Source of the DNA: an uncultured Eubacteriales bacterium
GTDB lineage: Bacteria > Bacillota > Clostridia > Oscillospirales > Acutalibacteraceae
Reading direction: 5' to 3'
Length of the DNA: 64,000 nt
NCBI GenBank assembly: GCA_934445035.1
Contig: CAKSDI010000003.1
Location: 186,001 to 250,000, forward strand
Made by a program: the position numbers and the translations under genes. Below, piece by piece: positions 28,475-38,122 of the stretch. The notes under the pieces are model-generated. The model worked only from the letters and a program-made list of their open reading frames with translations, was not told the origin of the DNA and did no database searches. The stretch's first letter is position 1. Each line of letters opens with the position of its first letter.

Positions 28475-29927
28475 AGAACTCTGAAATCTTTTCCTTTCTT
28501 AAGATCTGCTCTTCAAAGCGATTAATATATTCATACGGATATTTAAAATTAAAAATTCTTTCAATCAGTCCGCCGCCCGGCTCTCTTAATTTTGAAACCG
28601 CGCTTGCGCCCACTGCAAATATAGAATGTGTTTCATCCATAATGAAGACATTATAAAGACATTCAAAGCCGGGTTTTGCATATCCCACATTTTCGAGATT
28701 GCCGACTGTTTTACTCTGCCTGTACATATAATATGGCAAAATTCCGCTTTTTGTCAATTCATTTCGGGCATAATCTACCATTTCGCCCGCAATTTCACTT
28801 TCAGATGCGCCTGAAAACATTTTTTTCTTAGTAAGCTCGCTTGCGCGCTTAAAAGCGAGCGAATGAACGGTCACGCTTTCGGGGGATAAAGCTATAACTT
28901 TTTTAACTGTTTCCTTAAAGCTTTCAGCGGTATCTCCCGGAAGACCTGCGATAAGATCCATATTGATATTATCAAATCCCATTTTTCTTGCCGATTTAAA
29001 GGCTTCGACAGTTTGCGCGCAGGTATGCTTTCTTCCTATTTTCTCTAAGACCGAATCGTTCATCGACTGAGGATTTATGCTTATCCTCGTCACCCCGTTT
29101 TTCTTTAAAACAGAAAGCTTTTTGTCATCTACCGTATCAGGTCTTCCCGCTTCCACGGTGAATTCCCTTAAATTTGAAAAATCAAAGCTATTCTTTAATG
29201 CTTTGATTATCACATCAAGCTGATTAGCCGAAAGCGAGGTGGGCGTGCCGCCGCCGATATACACCGATTCGAGAACAAGCCCTAAGGGATTTATTATTTC
29301 AGCTGTTTTTTTAATTTCCTCGCAAAGTTTATCAACATACAAAGGAATTATTTTTACGGCACTTTCCACAGAATGGGAAACGAAAGAGCAATAAGAACAC
29401 CTTGTGGGACAAAAAGGAACGGAAACATAAAGGCTGAAAGATTCGGGCTTTGATAATTCTATTATCTTTTTTTCTCTTTGAGCGCTTTCTTTGCAAAGGC
29501 TTATTTTGCTTTCATTTACAAAATAGACCTCTTTTAAAATTCTCTCTGTCTCTTTTTCTCCGAACTGCTCTGAAAGCCTTAAAAAAAGCTTTGCAGGTCT
29601 TATCCCTGTGAGCATTCCCCATGCGGGAGAATATCCGGTGATATCTTTTAAGCACTTAAAAAGCGCGCCGCACAAATTTTCTTCGCATTTTTTATCGGAG
29701 ATCCCGCAAAGCACAGCAATGTTATACTCGGAATATCCGTCTAAAAGGTCTGCTTTTACGCTGATATTTATTATTCCGCCTAAGCTTTCGGCTTTACATT
29801 CTATCGACTGACCGCTAACATTTTCAATATCATTTAAAATTTTAAGTTTCTCATAAGGATAAAATATTCCTATAAGCTTTTGCACTTCATAGTCAAAAGA
29901 ATGACCTATATTAAAAACAGTTATCAT
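28446..29927 (-). CDS. hemZ: HemZ, radical-SAM coproporphyrinogen dehydrogenase
   Basis: 493 residues. An N-terminal domain of about 160 residues precedes a radical-SAM core with C173/C177/C180 (PFCPTRCSYC) and the GGGTPTSL glycine motif. The architecture matches HemZ of Firmicutes, an oxygen-independent coproporphyrinogen-III-oxidase-like protein. Whether it makes heme here is unknown: no other heme gene is in the window. Order recJ-relA-dtd-MBL-hemZ is standard for the phylum. Confidence 0.88.
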   Translation of the reverse strand: MITVFNIGHSFDYEVQKLIGIFYPYEKLKILNDIENVSGQSIECKAESLGGIINISVKADLLDGYSEYNIAVLCGISDKKCEENLCGALFKCLKDITGYSPAWGMLTGIRPAKLFLRLSEQFGEKETERILKEVYFVNESKISLCKESAQREKKIIELSKPESFSLYVSVPFCPTRCSYCSFVSHSVESAVKIIPLYVDKLCEEIKKTAEIINPLGLVLESVYIGGGTPTSLSANQLDVIIKALKNSFDFSNLREFTVEAGRPDTVDDKKLSVLKKNGVTRISINPQSMNDSVLEKIGRKHTCAQTVEAFKSARKMGFDNINMDLIAGLPGDTAESFKETVKKVIALSPESVTVHSLAFKRASELTKKKMFSGASESEIAGEMVDYARNELTKSGILPYYMYRQSKTVGNLENVGYAKPGFECLYNVFIMDETHSIFAVGASAVSKLREPGGGLIERIFNFKYPYEYINRFEEQILRKEKISEFYDKYYKRNK

Positions 29928-30546
29928 AATTCAAAAACGGGTTAAATTCCTTTTCGTGTTTTATTGTAGTGGCTCTTCCGTGACCGGGAAAGACCTCTGT
30001 ATTATCTGGAAAACTTAAAATTAACTTTTTAACCGATCTTAAAAGCGCTTCCCTTTCGCCGCCTAAAAATCTGTCGTTACCTATGCTCTCAAAAAACAGC
30101 GTATCTCCGGAAAAAATCTTACCTGATATAAAATATGACATTCCGCCTTTAGTATGCCCCGGGGTGAACACGGATCTTATTTCAATATCGCCTGTTTTAT
30201 AAATTTGTCCGTCTTCAAGCAGGATATCGGGAATAAAAGGCTCTGTTTTAACTCCGAACATCGCGGATAAATTAAAATCGCTGTTATTTATTCCCTCGGC
30301 GTCGCCTTTCCCCACAGCGACCTTTACATCAAATTTATTTTTAAGCTCATTCACAGCGGAAATATGATCAAAATGGCAATGAGTAAGCAAAATAAGCGTG
30401 CTTTTATTGCTGTTTGTTGCCGAAAGCAAAAATTTTTCTACTATTTCGCTTTTATCTCCGGGATCGATCACCACGGCGGCTGAATCGGAGCTTAACAGAT
30501 AGCAGTTAGTCTGCATTTGCCCTAAAATCACAGTTTCAAGTTTCAT
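29911..30546 (-). CDS. Metallo-beta-lactamase fold hydrolase (glyoxalase II-like)
   Basis: 211 residues from the ATG at 30546 (GGAG 5 nt upstream). The HxHxDH metal site is LLTHCHFDHISAV, with further ligands in FTPGHTKGG, FSGDTLFF and PGHGR. It resembles hydroxyacylglutathione hydrolase-like YqgX proteins of Firmicutes, whose natural thioester substrate is unclear. It overlaps dtd by 11 nt. Confidence 0.88.
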   Translation of the reverse strand: MKLETVILGQMQTNCYLLSSDSAAVVIDPGDKSEIVEKFLLSATNSNKSTLILLTHCHFDHISAVNELKNKFDVKVAVGKGDAEGINNSDFNLSAMFGVKTEPFIPDILLEDGQIYKTGDIEIRSVFTPGHTKGGMSYFISGKIFSGDTLFFESIGNDRFLGGEREALLRSVKKLILSFPDNTEVFPGHGRATTIKHEKEFNPFLNYDNCF

Positions 30547-31000
30547 TTTTTCTCCAGGTTTCGGTATCAAGCATAATTGTTACGGGACCGTCGTTAATAA
30601 GCGACACTTTCATATCCGCCCCGAAAACGCCCTTTTCCACTCTTTTGATACCTGATTTTTTAAGCTCCTCACAGAACTTGTCATAGTATTCGTTTGCGGT
30701 TTTCGGCTCTTTAGCGTTTATAAACGACGGCCTGTTGCCTTTTTTTGTATCCGCGGCGAGGGTAAACTGCGAAACGCAGAGAACTTCCCCGCCGATATCG
30801 AGGATAGATCTATTCATTTTGCCGTTTTCATCCTCAAAAATCCTTAGCTTTGATACTTTATTTGAAAGTACCGAAATATCTTCCTCGGTATCATCAAAAA
30901 CGCTGCAAAATAAAATCAAAAATCCCTCTTTGCAGCTGCCTTTAAGCTCGCCGTCTACTTTGACAGAGGCTTCGCTCACCCTTTGAATAAGAGCTTTCAT
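30536..31000 (-). CDS. dtd: D-aminoacyl-tRNA deacylase
   Basis: 154 residues with the two DTD signatures: SQFTLAADTKKGNRPSF and the Gly-Pro loop NDGPVTIML. The enzyme removes D-amino acids, and glycine from tRNA-Ala, from mischarged tRNA. It overlaps the relA stop by 4 nt in a tight operon. Confidence 0.95.
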   Translation of the reverse strand: MKALIQRVSEASVKVDGELKGSCKEGFLILFCSVFDDTEEDISVLSNKVSKLRIFEDENGKMNRSILDIGGEVLCVSQFTLAADTKKGNRPSFINAKEPKTANEYYDKFCEELKKSGIKRVEKGVFGADMKVSLINDGPVTIMLDTETWRKNET

Positions 31001-33192
31001 TTTCCTATCCTTTCAACGCTGTAAATTCCCTTTATTTTTTCTATCCTTGCAATAATGCTTCTTAAATGCTCCACGCTTTCAGCGCTGATAGAAAAGAGAA
31101 TTACGCAGTTGCCGCCTTTTGTCTGCCTGGCGTTTACCGTGTGAGTTGCAACGCGCATATTATTGAGCGCTCCGATAACATCGCCCAAAAGACCGTCCCT
31201 GTCGATAGCGCCGATCTGCAGAGTGGTGATAAAGCTTTCGCTAACACCCTTATTCCAATGCGCCGGTATCCACCGCTCGGGCTCGGAAGAAGACGAAATA
31301 TCTACAGGCACATTAGAGCAATCCCTTTTATGAATAGATACTCCGTGGCCTCTTGTGATAAATCCTATTATTTCATCGCCAGGAAGCGGAGAACAGCACT
31401 TAGAAAGCTTTATAAGGCAATTATCGATACCCTCGACTATTACGCCCTCTCCGGTGCCTTTTCTAACAGTCTGCGGAATTATTTCAGGGGGTTTTACAGC
31501 GTTTGTCCGCTTATTATAATCCTCTCTTATTCTCGGCATAAGCTTTGATAAGAGCAATCCGCCGTAACCCAAAGCGGCATAAAACTCATCCCTGTTATTA
31601 AGGTGGAGCCTTTCCGCTATTTCATCGATAAATTTATTTTGTTCTTCTTCGCTGAGATTAATGGAATTGCGCCTGAATTCGCGCTCGACCATTTCCCTGC
31701 CCTCGGCGATATTTTCCGCTCTTCTTTCCTTTTTAAACCAGGATCTTATCTTTGATTTGGCCTGGTTTGTAACGGCGATATTCATCCAATCCCTGCTCGG
31801 GCCATGGCCCGCCTGATTGGTGGTGATTATTTCTATCACTTCGCCTGTCTGAACAATATGGTTTATCGGAGCTATTTTTCCGTTTACCTTAGCGCCGACC
31901 ATTTTTATTCCCACAGCAGAATGAATGGCGAAAGCAAAATCGACCACCGTTGATCCTACGGGAAGATTTATAACATCGCCCTTAGGCGTAACTGCGAAAA
32001 CATCCTCCTGCGAAAGATCGACCTTTATACTTCTTACAAGCTCCGAAGCGTCGCCTGAGGAGTCCTGATCCTCAAGTATCTGTCTGATCCAGGCAAGCCT
32101 GTTTTCAAAGCCTTTATCGCCCGAATTTATACCCTCTTTGTACTTCCAGTGCGCGGCAATTCCGAATTCCGCGGTGTGGTGCATTTCAAAGGTGCGGATC
32201 TGGATCTCAAAAGGAACTCCCTCCCGGCTTATTACCGTGGTGTGGAGCGACTGATACATATTCGGCTTAGGAGTAGAGATATAGTCCTTAAACCTGTTAG
32301 GAATAGGTCTGAACATATCGTGCATTATTCCGAGAATATTATAGCAGTCGGGCACAGTATCGGTTATGATCCTTATGGCGTAAATATCATAAATCTCGTC
32401 AAAATCTTTGCCCTGGAGATACATTTTGCGGTAAATGCCGTAAATCGATTTTATCCTGCTTTGAAACGACATTTTAACGCCGGGCATTTCTTCGCTCAAT
32501 CTCTCTTCAATTCTAGCCCTTAAATCATCAAGAAGAGTTTCCCTGTCCTTGCTTCTTTCTTTAAGCAAGGCGGAAATTTCTTTATAAGCCACGCTGTCAA
32601 GGTGCTTTATCGCAAGATCTTCAAGCTCTTCTTTAACGGCGCGGATACCGAGCCTGTGAGCAATAGGCGCATAGACTTCTAAGGTTTCAAGCGATTTATC
32701 AAGCTGTTTTTGCTCAGGCATTGCGTCAAGAGTACGCATATTGTGCAGTCTGTCCGCAAGCTTGATAATAATTACTCTTATATCCTTGCCCATTGCAATG
32801 AGCATTTTTCTTAAGCTTTCCGCCTGCTGCTGCTCCTTTGAATTAAAAGAAAGCTTTCCTATCTTCGTAACTCCGTCAACAAGGAGCGCTATCTCCGAGC
32901 CGAATTCTTTTCTTAAATCCTCTAAAGTCACATCGGTGTCTTCCACAACATCGTGCAAAAGAGCGGCTGCAATCGAGCAGCTGTCCATTCCGAGGGTTAC
33001 GATTATCTGAGCAACATAAAACGGATGAATATAATAATCCTCGTGGCTTAACCTTTTTTGACCCGCATGGTGCTTTACGCAAAACTCATAAGCTTTTTTA
33101 ACCAATTCATAGTCATACTCTCCGCCCTGCTCCCGCATAAGCTTTTCAAGCTTGTTATAATTTTCGGTTTCAGCCTTGTTCAATCCGCTCAC
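30997..33192 (-). CDS. relA: Bifunctional (p)ppGpp synthetase/hydrolase Rel
   Basis: 731 residues: HD hydrolase domain (HHAGQKRLSHEDYYIHP, H80-D81 in LLHDVVEDT), synthetase domain (about 230-350, with FEIQIRTFEMHHTAEFGIAAHWKYK), TGS domain (about 385-445, VFAVTPKGDVINLPVGSTVVDF), and a C-terminal zinc-finger/ACT region. The intact HD motif suggests it both makes and degrades the alarmone. The start is a GTG at 33192 without a strong ribosome-binding site; it overlaps recJ by 23 nt, so translational coupling is likely. Confidence 0.95.
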   Translation of the reverse strand: MSGLNKAETENYNKLEKLMREQGGEYDYELVKKAYEFCVKHHAGQKRLSHEDYYIHPFYVAQIIVTLGMDSCSIAAALLHDVVEDTDVTLEDLRKEFGSEIALLVDGVTKIGKLSFNSKEQQQAESLRKMLIAMGKDIRVIIIKLADRLHNMRTLDAMPEQKQLDKSLETLEVYAPIAHRLGIRAVKEELEDLAIKHLDSVAYKEISALLKERSKDRETLLDDLRARIEERLSEEMPGVKMSFQSRIKSIYGIYRKMYLQGKDFDEIYDIYAIRIITDTVPDCYNILGIMHDMFRPIPNRFKDYISTPKPNMYQSLHTTVISREGVPFEIQIRTFEMHHTAEFGIAAHWKYKEGINSGDKGFENRLAWIRQILEDQDSSGDASELVRSIKVDLSQEDVFAVTPKGDVINLPVGSTVVDFAFAIHSAVGIKMVGAKVNGKIAPINHIVQTGEVIEIITTNQAGHGPSRDWMNIAVTNQAKSKIRSWFKKERRAENIAEGREMVEREFRRNSINLSEEEQNKFIDEIAERLHLNNRDEFYAALGYGGLLLSKLMPRIREDYNKRTNAVKPPEIIPQTVRKGTGEGVIVEGIDNCLIKLSKCCSPLPGDEIIGFITRGHGVSIHKRDCSNVPVDISSSSEPERWIPAHWNKGVSESFITTLQIGAIDRDGLLGDVIGALNNMRVATHTVNARQTKGGNCVILFSISAESVEHLRSIIARIEKIKGIYSVERIGK

Positions 33193-35191
33193 CGCCCTTT
33201 AATCTTTTATATATTTCAGAGTTTTCAAGACTTGTTTTAACTCCTGTGTTTACAGCCGTGTACCTATTATTCTCGCATTTTGCAAGACCTAATTCTTTAA
33301 GCACCGAAAGCGCCGCGCAGGTCTTTGCAATTCCGAGAGTACCGGCAAAGCTGAATTTAATTCGTTCCTTATTTATTTTTTTATTCAGAATATTTTTATA
33401 TATTATACCCACTTCATCCCGTGAGGGAACAATTAAAGCCGTATTTTTGCTGTAGCCCGAAAGGTAATCGTCAAGCTCAAAAAGAGTCTTGAAATATGAG
33501 TCCTCATCAAAATCGGAAGGTCTGATATTTTTTATCTGAACGGTTAAATTATATTCGTCTTTATAATAATTAAGTCCCACGGTAACTGCGATATCCACTT
33601 TATCCGAGCACTCAAAGCAGAAATCATCCGCTTTTACTCCGAACATCACTGCCTGAAACACCGTTTCATTTTTCCTTAACATAAGCTTTAAATGCTTCCC
33701 GGAGCCTATAGGGATAATTCTGTCTATCACGCAATCGGTTATGGCAAACAAAGGAACGGGATTCCCCTGCCCGAACGGCTCCAAAGCTTTTATAGCATAC
33801 GCCATATCCACTCCGAGTGCCGCGGGGTTTAATTTTAGATCGATATTAAGCTTTTGCACCGCTATATCGATTTTGCGAGCATATTCATTTATTTTTTCTC
33901 TGAATTTATCGATATTATCAGAGCTTAATGTAACGCCTGCGGCAAGCTCGTGGCCTCCGAATTTCAAAAGCAGATCGGAACAGCTTTCCAAAGACTTAAA
34001 AATATTAAAGCCTTTAAAGCTTCTGCCAGATCCGTGGCAAACTCCACCCTCTTCGGTTAAAATAATGCTCGGTCTGCCGTATTTTTCCGTCACTCTGGCG
34101 CTCACAATGCCCAGCACTCCGCTGTGCCAATTTTTACCGCTTACTATTATTACACGGTTATGATCAAACCCATTTTGCTCGATTATTTCAAAAACTTTTG
34201 AAGATATCTTTTTTTCAAGCTCCTGGCGGCGCGCGTTTTCAGCGTCTATTTCGTTCGCAAGAGAGAGCGAAAGCATATTATCCTTGCATAAAAGGAGCTT
34301 TAGCGCCCTTGAAGCGTCGCCCATTCTTCCTGCGGCGTTTATTCTCGGCACAAGACCGAAAGAAAGCTTTAAAGAATCGATATCTTTTCTATTAAGCCCC
34401 GCGACGCTTATAAGTGCGTTAAGTCCCGGGCGGGAATTATTTTTTATCATTTTTAAGCCGTATTTTACCATACAGCGGTTTTCGTCAACAAGCGGCATCA
34501 CATCGCCGACGGTCGCAAGCGCCAGCAGGTCGCCGTAAATTTTAAGCATTTGCTCAGGTTCCTTATCTGCTGTAACGCAGATGAGCTTAAATACTACAGC
34601 GGCACCGCATATTTCTTTAAAACCGCTCGGATCGTCAGCCCTGTGCGGATCGACAACTGCCTCGGCTTCGGGGAGAATATCCTGCGGGATATGGTGATCC
34701 GTAACGACCGTTTTTATCCCCATTTTATTTGCATACTCAATTTCATCTATTGCCGCAATTCCGTTATCAACAGTAATAATAAGCTCCACATTTTGCTCTT
34801 TAAGCTTATCTATTGCGGCTTTATTCATTCCGTAGCCCTCTAAGATCCTGTCGGGAATATAAGTAACGGCGTTTGCGCCTCTTGAAAGAAGATAATCATA
34901 AAGCATAGCCGTAGATGTAACGCCGTCACAGTCATAATCTCCGAACACGGCTATTTTCTTATTTTCCTCTATAGCTGAATTCACAGCGTTTGCGGCTTTC
35001 TCGATATCTGCAAGCATAAAAGGGTCTGCAAGAACAGGCTCGTCGCTTAAAAAAAGATCGAATTCGGCAGGGTCGCTTATTCCTCTTGTGGAGGCTATAA
35101 GGGCGGCAAAAGGATCCGCTTCGCAGGCGGCGGCAAGATTTTTTGCAAGCGCGCAGTCGGGCTTTGCGATATTCCACTTTTTCACAGCCAT
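33170..35191 (-). CDS. recJ: Single-stranded-DNA-specific exonuclease RecJ
   Basis: 673 residues of the DHH family: DYDCDG (residues 85-90), VTDHH (in KTVVTDHHIPQ) and the DHHA1 glycine block KFGGHELAAGVTL. It degrades single-stranded DNA 5' to 3' in repair. The C-terminal about 100 residues form a less conserved extension. It is the first gene of the recJ-relA-dtd-MBL-hemZ run. The apt gene usually found between recJ and relA is missing. Confidence 0.94.
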   Translation of the reverse strand: MAVKKWNIAKPDCALAKNLAAACEADPFAALIASTRGISDPAEFDLFLSDEPVLADPFMLADIEKAANAVNSAIEENKKIAVFGDYDCDGVTSTAMLYDYLLSRGANAVTYIPDRILEGYGMNKAAIDKLKEQNVELIITVDNGIAAIDEIEYANKMGIKTVVTDHHIPQDILPEAEAVVDPHRADDPSGFKEICGAAVVFKLICVTADKEPEQMLKIYGDLLALATVGDVMPLVDENRCMVKYGLKMIKNNSRPGLNALISVAGLNRKDIDSLKLSFGLVPRINAAGRMGDASRALKLLLCKDNMLSLSLANEIDAENARRQELEKKISSKVFEIIEQNGFDHNRVIIVSGKNWHSGVLGIVSARVTEKYGRPSIILTEEGGVCHGSGRSFKGFNIFKSLESCSDLLLKFGGHELAAGVTLSSDNIDKFREKINEYARKIDIAVQKLNIDLKLNPAALGVDMAYAIKALEPFGQGNPVPLFAITDCVIDRIIPIGSGKHLKLMLRKNETVFQAVMFGVKADDFCFECSDKVDIAVTVGLNYYKDEYNLTVQIKNIRPSDFDEDSYFKTLFELDDYLSGYSKNTALIVPSRDEVGIIYKNILNKKINKERIKFSFAGTLGIAKTCAALSVLKELGLAKCENNRYTAVNTGVKTSLENSEIYKRLKGGERIEQG

Positions 35192-35264
35192 TAAAAGCCC
35201 CCCTTTATTTTAAAGTTTTTCTTTATATTTTACCACTTTCCGACATTTTTTTCAATAGAAAAAA

Positions 35265-35294
35265 CACGGTACGGAAAGTTTATTCCGTACCGTG
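35265..35294. terminator. Terminator after the glycosyltransferase gene
   Basis: A perfect 12-bp stem (cacggtacggaa / ttccgtaccgtg) with a short loop is followed by Ts on the minus strand. Confidence 0.9.
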
Positions 35295-35300
35295 CGTCTT

Positions 35301-37343
35301 TTATTCCTTGCAGCTTTTTGCAAGCTCGTCAAAGTCAATCTGATAATTTGCGTCAAGCGAAAAATTAGGATTATAATAAGGATCGCCTTTTTCTATTGTA
35401 TTACCCCATAATTTTCTGAATTTTTCACATTCCGCCTTAAATCTTTCCTTTTTCTCTTTTGAATCCTCAAAGCCGCGGCTTTTTGACTCATAATGATAAA
35501 GCTCTGCATAAGGATTCCATACTATTAAGTACCCGAGATCTCTGAGTTTAAGGCAAAAATCAATATCGTTAAATGCGATCTTAAGCTCGGTGTTAAGTCC
35601 TCCGACTTTAAAGAAGACTTCTTTTCTGACCATCAGGCAGGCGCCCGTTACGGCGCTCAAATTATGAGCATAAAAAAGCTTGCCCATATATCCGATATGA
35701 TCGCGCGGGAAAGTATAATGGCTGTGACCGGCTATTCTATCCGTTCCTAAGCCTAAAATAATTCCGGCGTGCTGAATCGTATCGTCTTCATAATACAGCT
35801 TTGCGCCTACCGCTCCGACATCTTCTCTTTGAGCGAACATAAGCATTTCTTCGATGAAGTTTTCCGTTATGACCTCGGTGTCGTTATTTAAAAGCAAGAG
35901 ATAATCTCCCTTTGCATTTTCGGCTCCGAGATTATTGACAGCCGAATAATTGAATTCTCCCTCGAAATTTATAACGCGGATATTTTTATGCGTTTCAAGG
36001 GTTTTATAATAATCAAAAATATCCTTGCTTTTTGAGTTGTTTTCAACGATTATTATTTCATAATTATCATAAGTCGCCTTAGAAAGGATAGAATCTATAC
36101 ATTTCTTAAGATCGGATTTATGATCGCTGTTTGCAATAATTATCGAAACAAGCGGATCGTTTTTAATAGGATAACTTATTCTGTAGATAGTGGGAAATAT
36201 TTTAGAGCTTTCAACAGTGCAGCCTGTAAGCCCGCTTGCTTCAAGACTGGCCGTTACGGCTCTTATACCCGCGTCAATAGCATAGGTTTTAGAATTGATA
36301 TCAGAGGCAACCGAATTCGGGTGCGATCTCCAGAAATAAAGGAGCTTTCTTATGTGCCATATCTTACTTGCATTAGAAGTAAGTCTTAAAATCATATCGT
36401 GATCCTGGCTGCCGTCAAACTCGTGGCGGAAATACCCCGTTTTTTCCTGGAGCTCTCTTGAAAATACTGAAAAGTGGCAGATATAGTTATTAGCTCTGAG
36501 ATTATCGGGAGCAAAATCAGGCTTAAAATGGAAAGTGTGGATTTTTGTTATATCCTCGCCTAAGAAAGTTGCCTCGTCGGTATAAAGAAAATCGGCTCCG
36601 TGCTTGCAGATAGCTTTCATATTCTCAAAAAGCACCGAGGGGTGAAGATAATCGTCATGATCGAAAAGCGCAAGATAATCGCCCGAAGCCATTTTTATAC
36701 ACTCATTTGTATTCTCGGAGATACCTAAATTCTTTTCAAGTTTTTTATATTTTATTCTGTTATCTTTTGAAGAATATTCCGATACTATTTTTTCAACATC
36801 GGTATGCTCGCTGTCGCTTCCGTCGGCAAGGCAAAGCTCCCAATTTTTATATGTCTGATTTACAACCGATTCGATCATTTCCCGCAGGAATTTTTCGGGA
36901 GTATTATAAAGCGGAACAAGCACGCTGAATTTTATTTCTTTATCGAATTTCGTGTTTTCTTCCCTTTGTCTTCTCTCGTTTGTGATCTGAGAATAATCGA
37001 AAGGCCTCATTGATTTAAGCTTATGCTTTACCATAAGAAAAGTGCTTTTAAATCCGCTTTTGAATAAAAGCTTTATCGCTTTAAGAGGAAGTCTGATAAA
37101 AGCAAATTTAAGCACTGTTCTTCTTAAAAATGCGGAAAGCTTTCTGAAAGGAGCGGTGAATTTCCAAGAGGAAGAAGAAACTACCGAATTATATTCGGCT
37201 CTTAATTCGCTCAATTCCTTATCTTTTTTTAAATTTTTATTTCTGAGTCTGTAGATCTCATCGTTGAGATTTTCTATTTCTTCGGACTGCTTTTTATTGG
37301 CTTCAAGCAGCCATTTGCTGTCTTCAAAATTTTTCTCGCTCAC
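35301..37343 (-). CDS. Two-domain GT2 family glycosyltransferase with coiled-coil N-terminus
   Basis: 680 residues. Residues about 1-55 form a coiled coil (SEEIENLNDEIYRLRNKN). Two GT-A domains follow. The first has SVLVPLYNTPEKF and the metal-binding LFDHDDYLHP. The second has SIIIANSDHKSDLKKCI and LLLLNNDTEVI. This layout is common in enzymes that build rhamnose-rich or similar cell-wall polysaccharides. It follows the ABC exporter genes by 23 nt, so it probably makes or finishes the exported glycan. Confidence 0.88.
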   Translation of the reverse strand: MSEKNFEDSKWLLEANKKQSEEIENLNDEIYRLRNKNLKKDKELSELRAEYNSVVSSSSWKFTAPFRKLSAFLRRTVLKFAFIRLPLKAIKLLFKSGFKSTFLMVKHKLKSMRPFDYSQITNERRQREENTKFDKEIKFSVLVPLYNTPEKFLREMIESVVNQTYKNWELCLADGSDSEHTDVEKIVSEYSSKDNRIKYKKLEKNLGISENTNECIKMASGDYLALFDHDDYLHPSVLFENMKAICKHGADFLYTDEATFLGEDITKIHTFHFKPDFAPDNLRANNYICHFSVFSRELQEKTGYFRHEFDGSQDHDMILRLTSNASKIWHIRKLLYFWRSHPNSVASDINSKTYAIDAGIRAVTASLEASGLTGCTVESSKIFPTIYRISYPIKNDPLVSIIIANSDHKSDLKKCIDSILSKATYDNYEIIIVENNSKSKDIFDYYKTLETHKNIRVINFEGEFNYSAVNNLGAENAKGDYLLLLNNDTEVITENFIEEMLMFAQREDVGAVGAKLYYEDDTIQHAGIILGLGTDRIAGHSHYTFPRDHIGYMGKLFYAHNLSAVTGACLMVRKEVFFKVGGLNTELKIAFNDIDFCLKLRDLGYLIVWNPYAELYHYESKSRGFEDSKEKKERFKAECEKFRKLWGNTIEKGDPYYNPNFSLDANYQIDFDELAKSCKE

Positions 37344-37366
37344 TTTTTTAAAACTTCCTCTTGATA

Positions 37367-38107
37367 TTATTTCTCGCTGTTTTTATAAGCGTTGCAAACT
37401 TCCGCGGTTTCGCCTATCATTTTAACCTTACCCTTTTCAAGCCACATACAATGCTTGCAGAGCCTTTCGATCTGGTCGATAGAATGGGAAACTATAATAA
37501 CGGTCGTATCGTCATTCATCATTTTATTGATTCTTTCCTCGCATTTTTGCTGGAAAAGAAAATCGCCGACTGCAAGTATCTCGTCTACGATCAGAATATC
37601 CGGCGTTGTAACCGTGGCGATAGCAAAACCTATTCTTGCTACCATACCGGAAGAATAGTTCTTCATCGGAACATCAAGAAAGTCCTTCATTTCGGAAAAT
37701 TCGACGATTTCGTCAAATTTAGAGTCCATAAACTTTTTAGAATATCCGAGAACCGAGCCGTTTAAATATATATTTTCTCTTGCGGTCAGGTCCATATCAA
37801 AGCCGGCGCCGAGCTCGATTAGAGGAGCTATAACGCCGTCGACCTCGACCGTGCCTTTTGTGGGTTTTAAAATACCCGAAATTATTTTAAGAGTTGTGCT
37901 TTTGCCGCTGCCGTTAAGCCCGACAATACCGAAAACATCACCTTTTTTGATATTGCAGGATACATGGTCAAGCGCTACGAAATCTTCAAACAAAAGCTTC
38001 CTTTTTGCCAGCTTTAAAAAATATTCTTTTAAACTTTCAAGCTTTTCCTTGCTCATATTGAAATGCATTTCAATATCGTGCAATTCAACCGCATTTTCTT
38101 TATTCAT
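37367..38107 (-). CDS. Polysaccharide ABC transporter ATP-binding protein (TagH/Wzt-like)
   Basis: 246 residues with Walker A GLNGSGKST, signature YSSGM (in KNYSSGMVARIGFA), Walker B LIVDEIL and switch histidine VSHSI. The YSSGM signature and GAGFDMDLTARENIYLNG block are typical of O-antigen and teichoic-acid exporters. It ends after the ATPase domain, lacking the C-terminal glycan-binding domain of some Wzt proteins. It pairs with the permease gene upstream (15-nt gap). Confidence 0.92.
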   Translation of the reverse strand: MNKENAVELHDIEMHFNMSKEKLESLKEYFLKLAKRKLLFEDFVALDHVSCNIKKGDVFGIVGLNGSGKSTTLKIISGILKPTKGTVEVDGVIAPLIELGAGFDMDLTARENIYLNGSVLGYSKKFMDSKFDEIVEFSEMKDFLDVPMKNYSSGMVARIGFAIATVTTPDILIVDEILAVGDFLFQQKCEERINKMMNDDTTVIIVSHSIDQIERLCKHCMWLEKGKVKMIGETAEVCNAYKNSEK

Positions 38108-38122
38108 AAACTTCTCCTTGAG

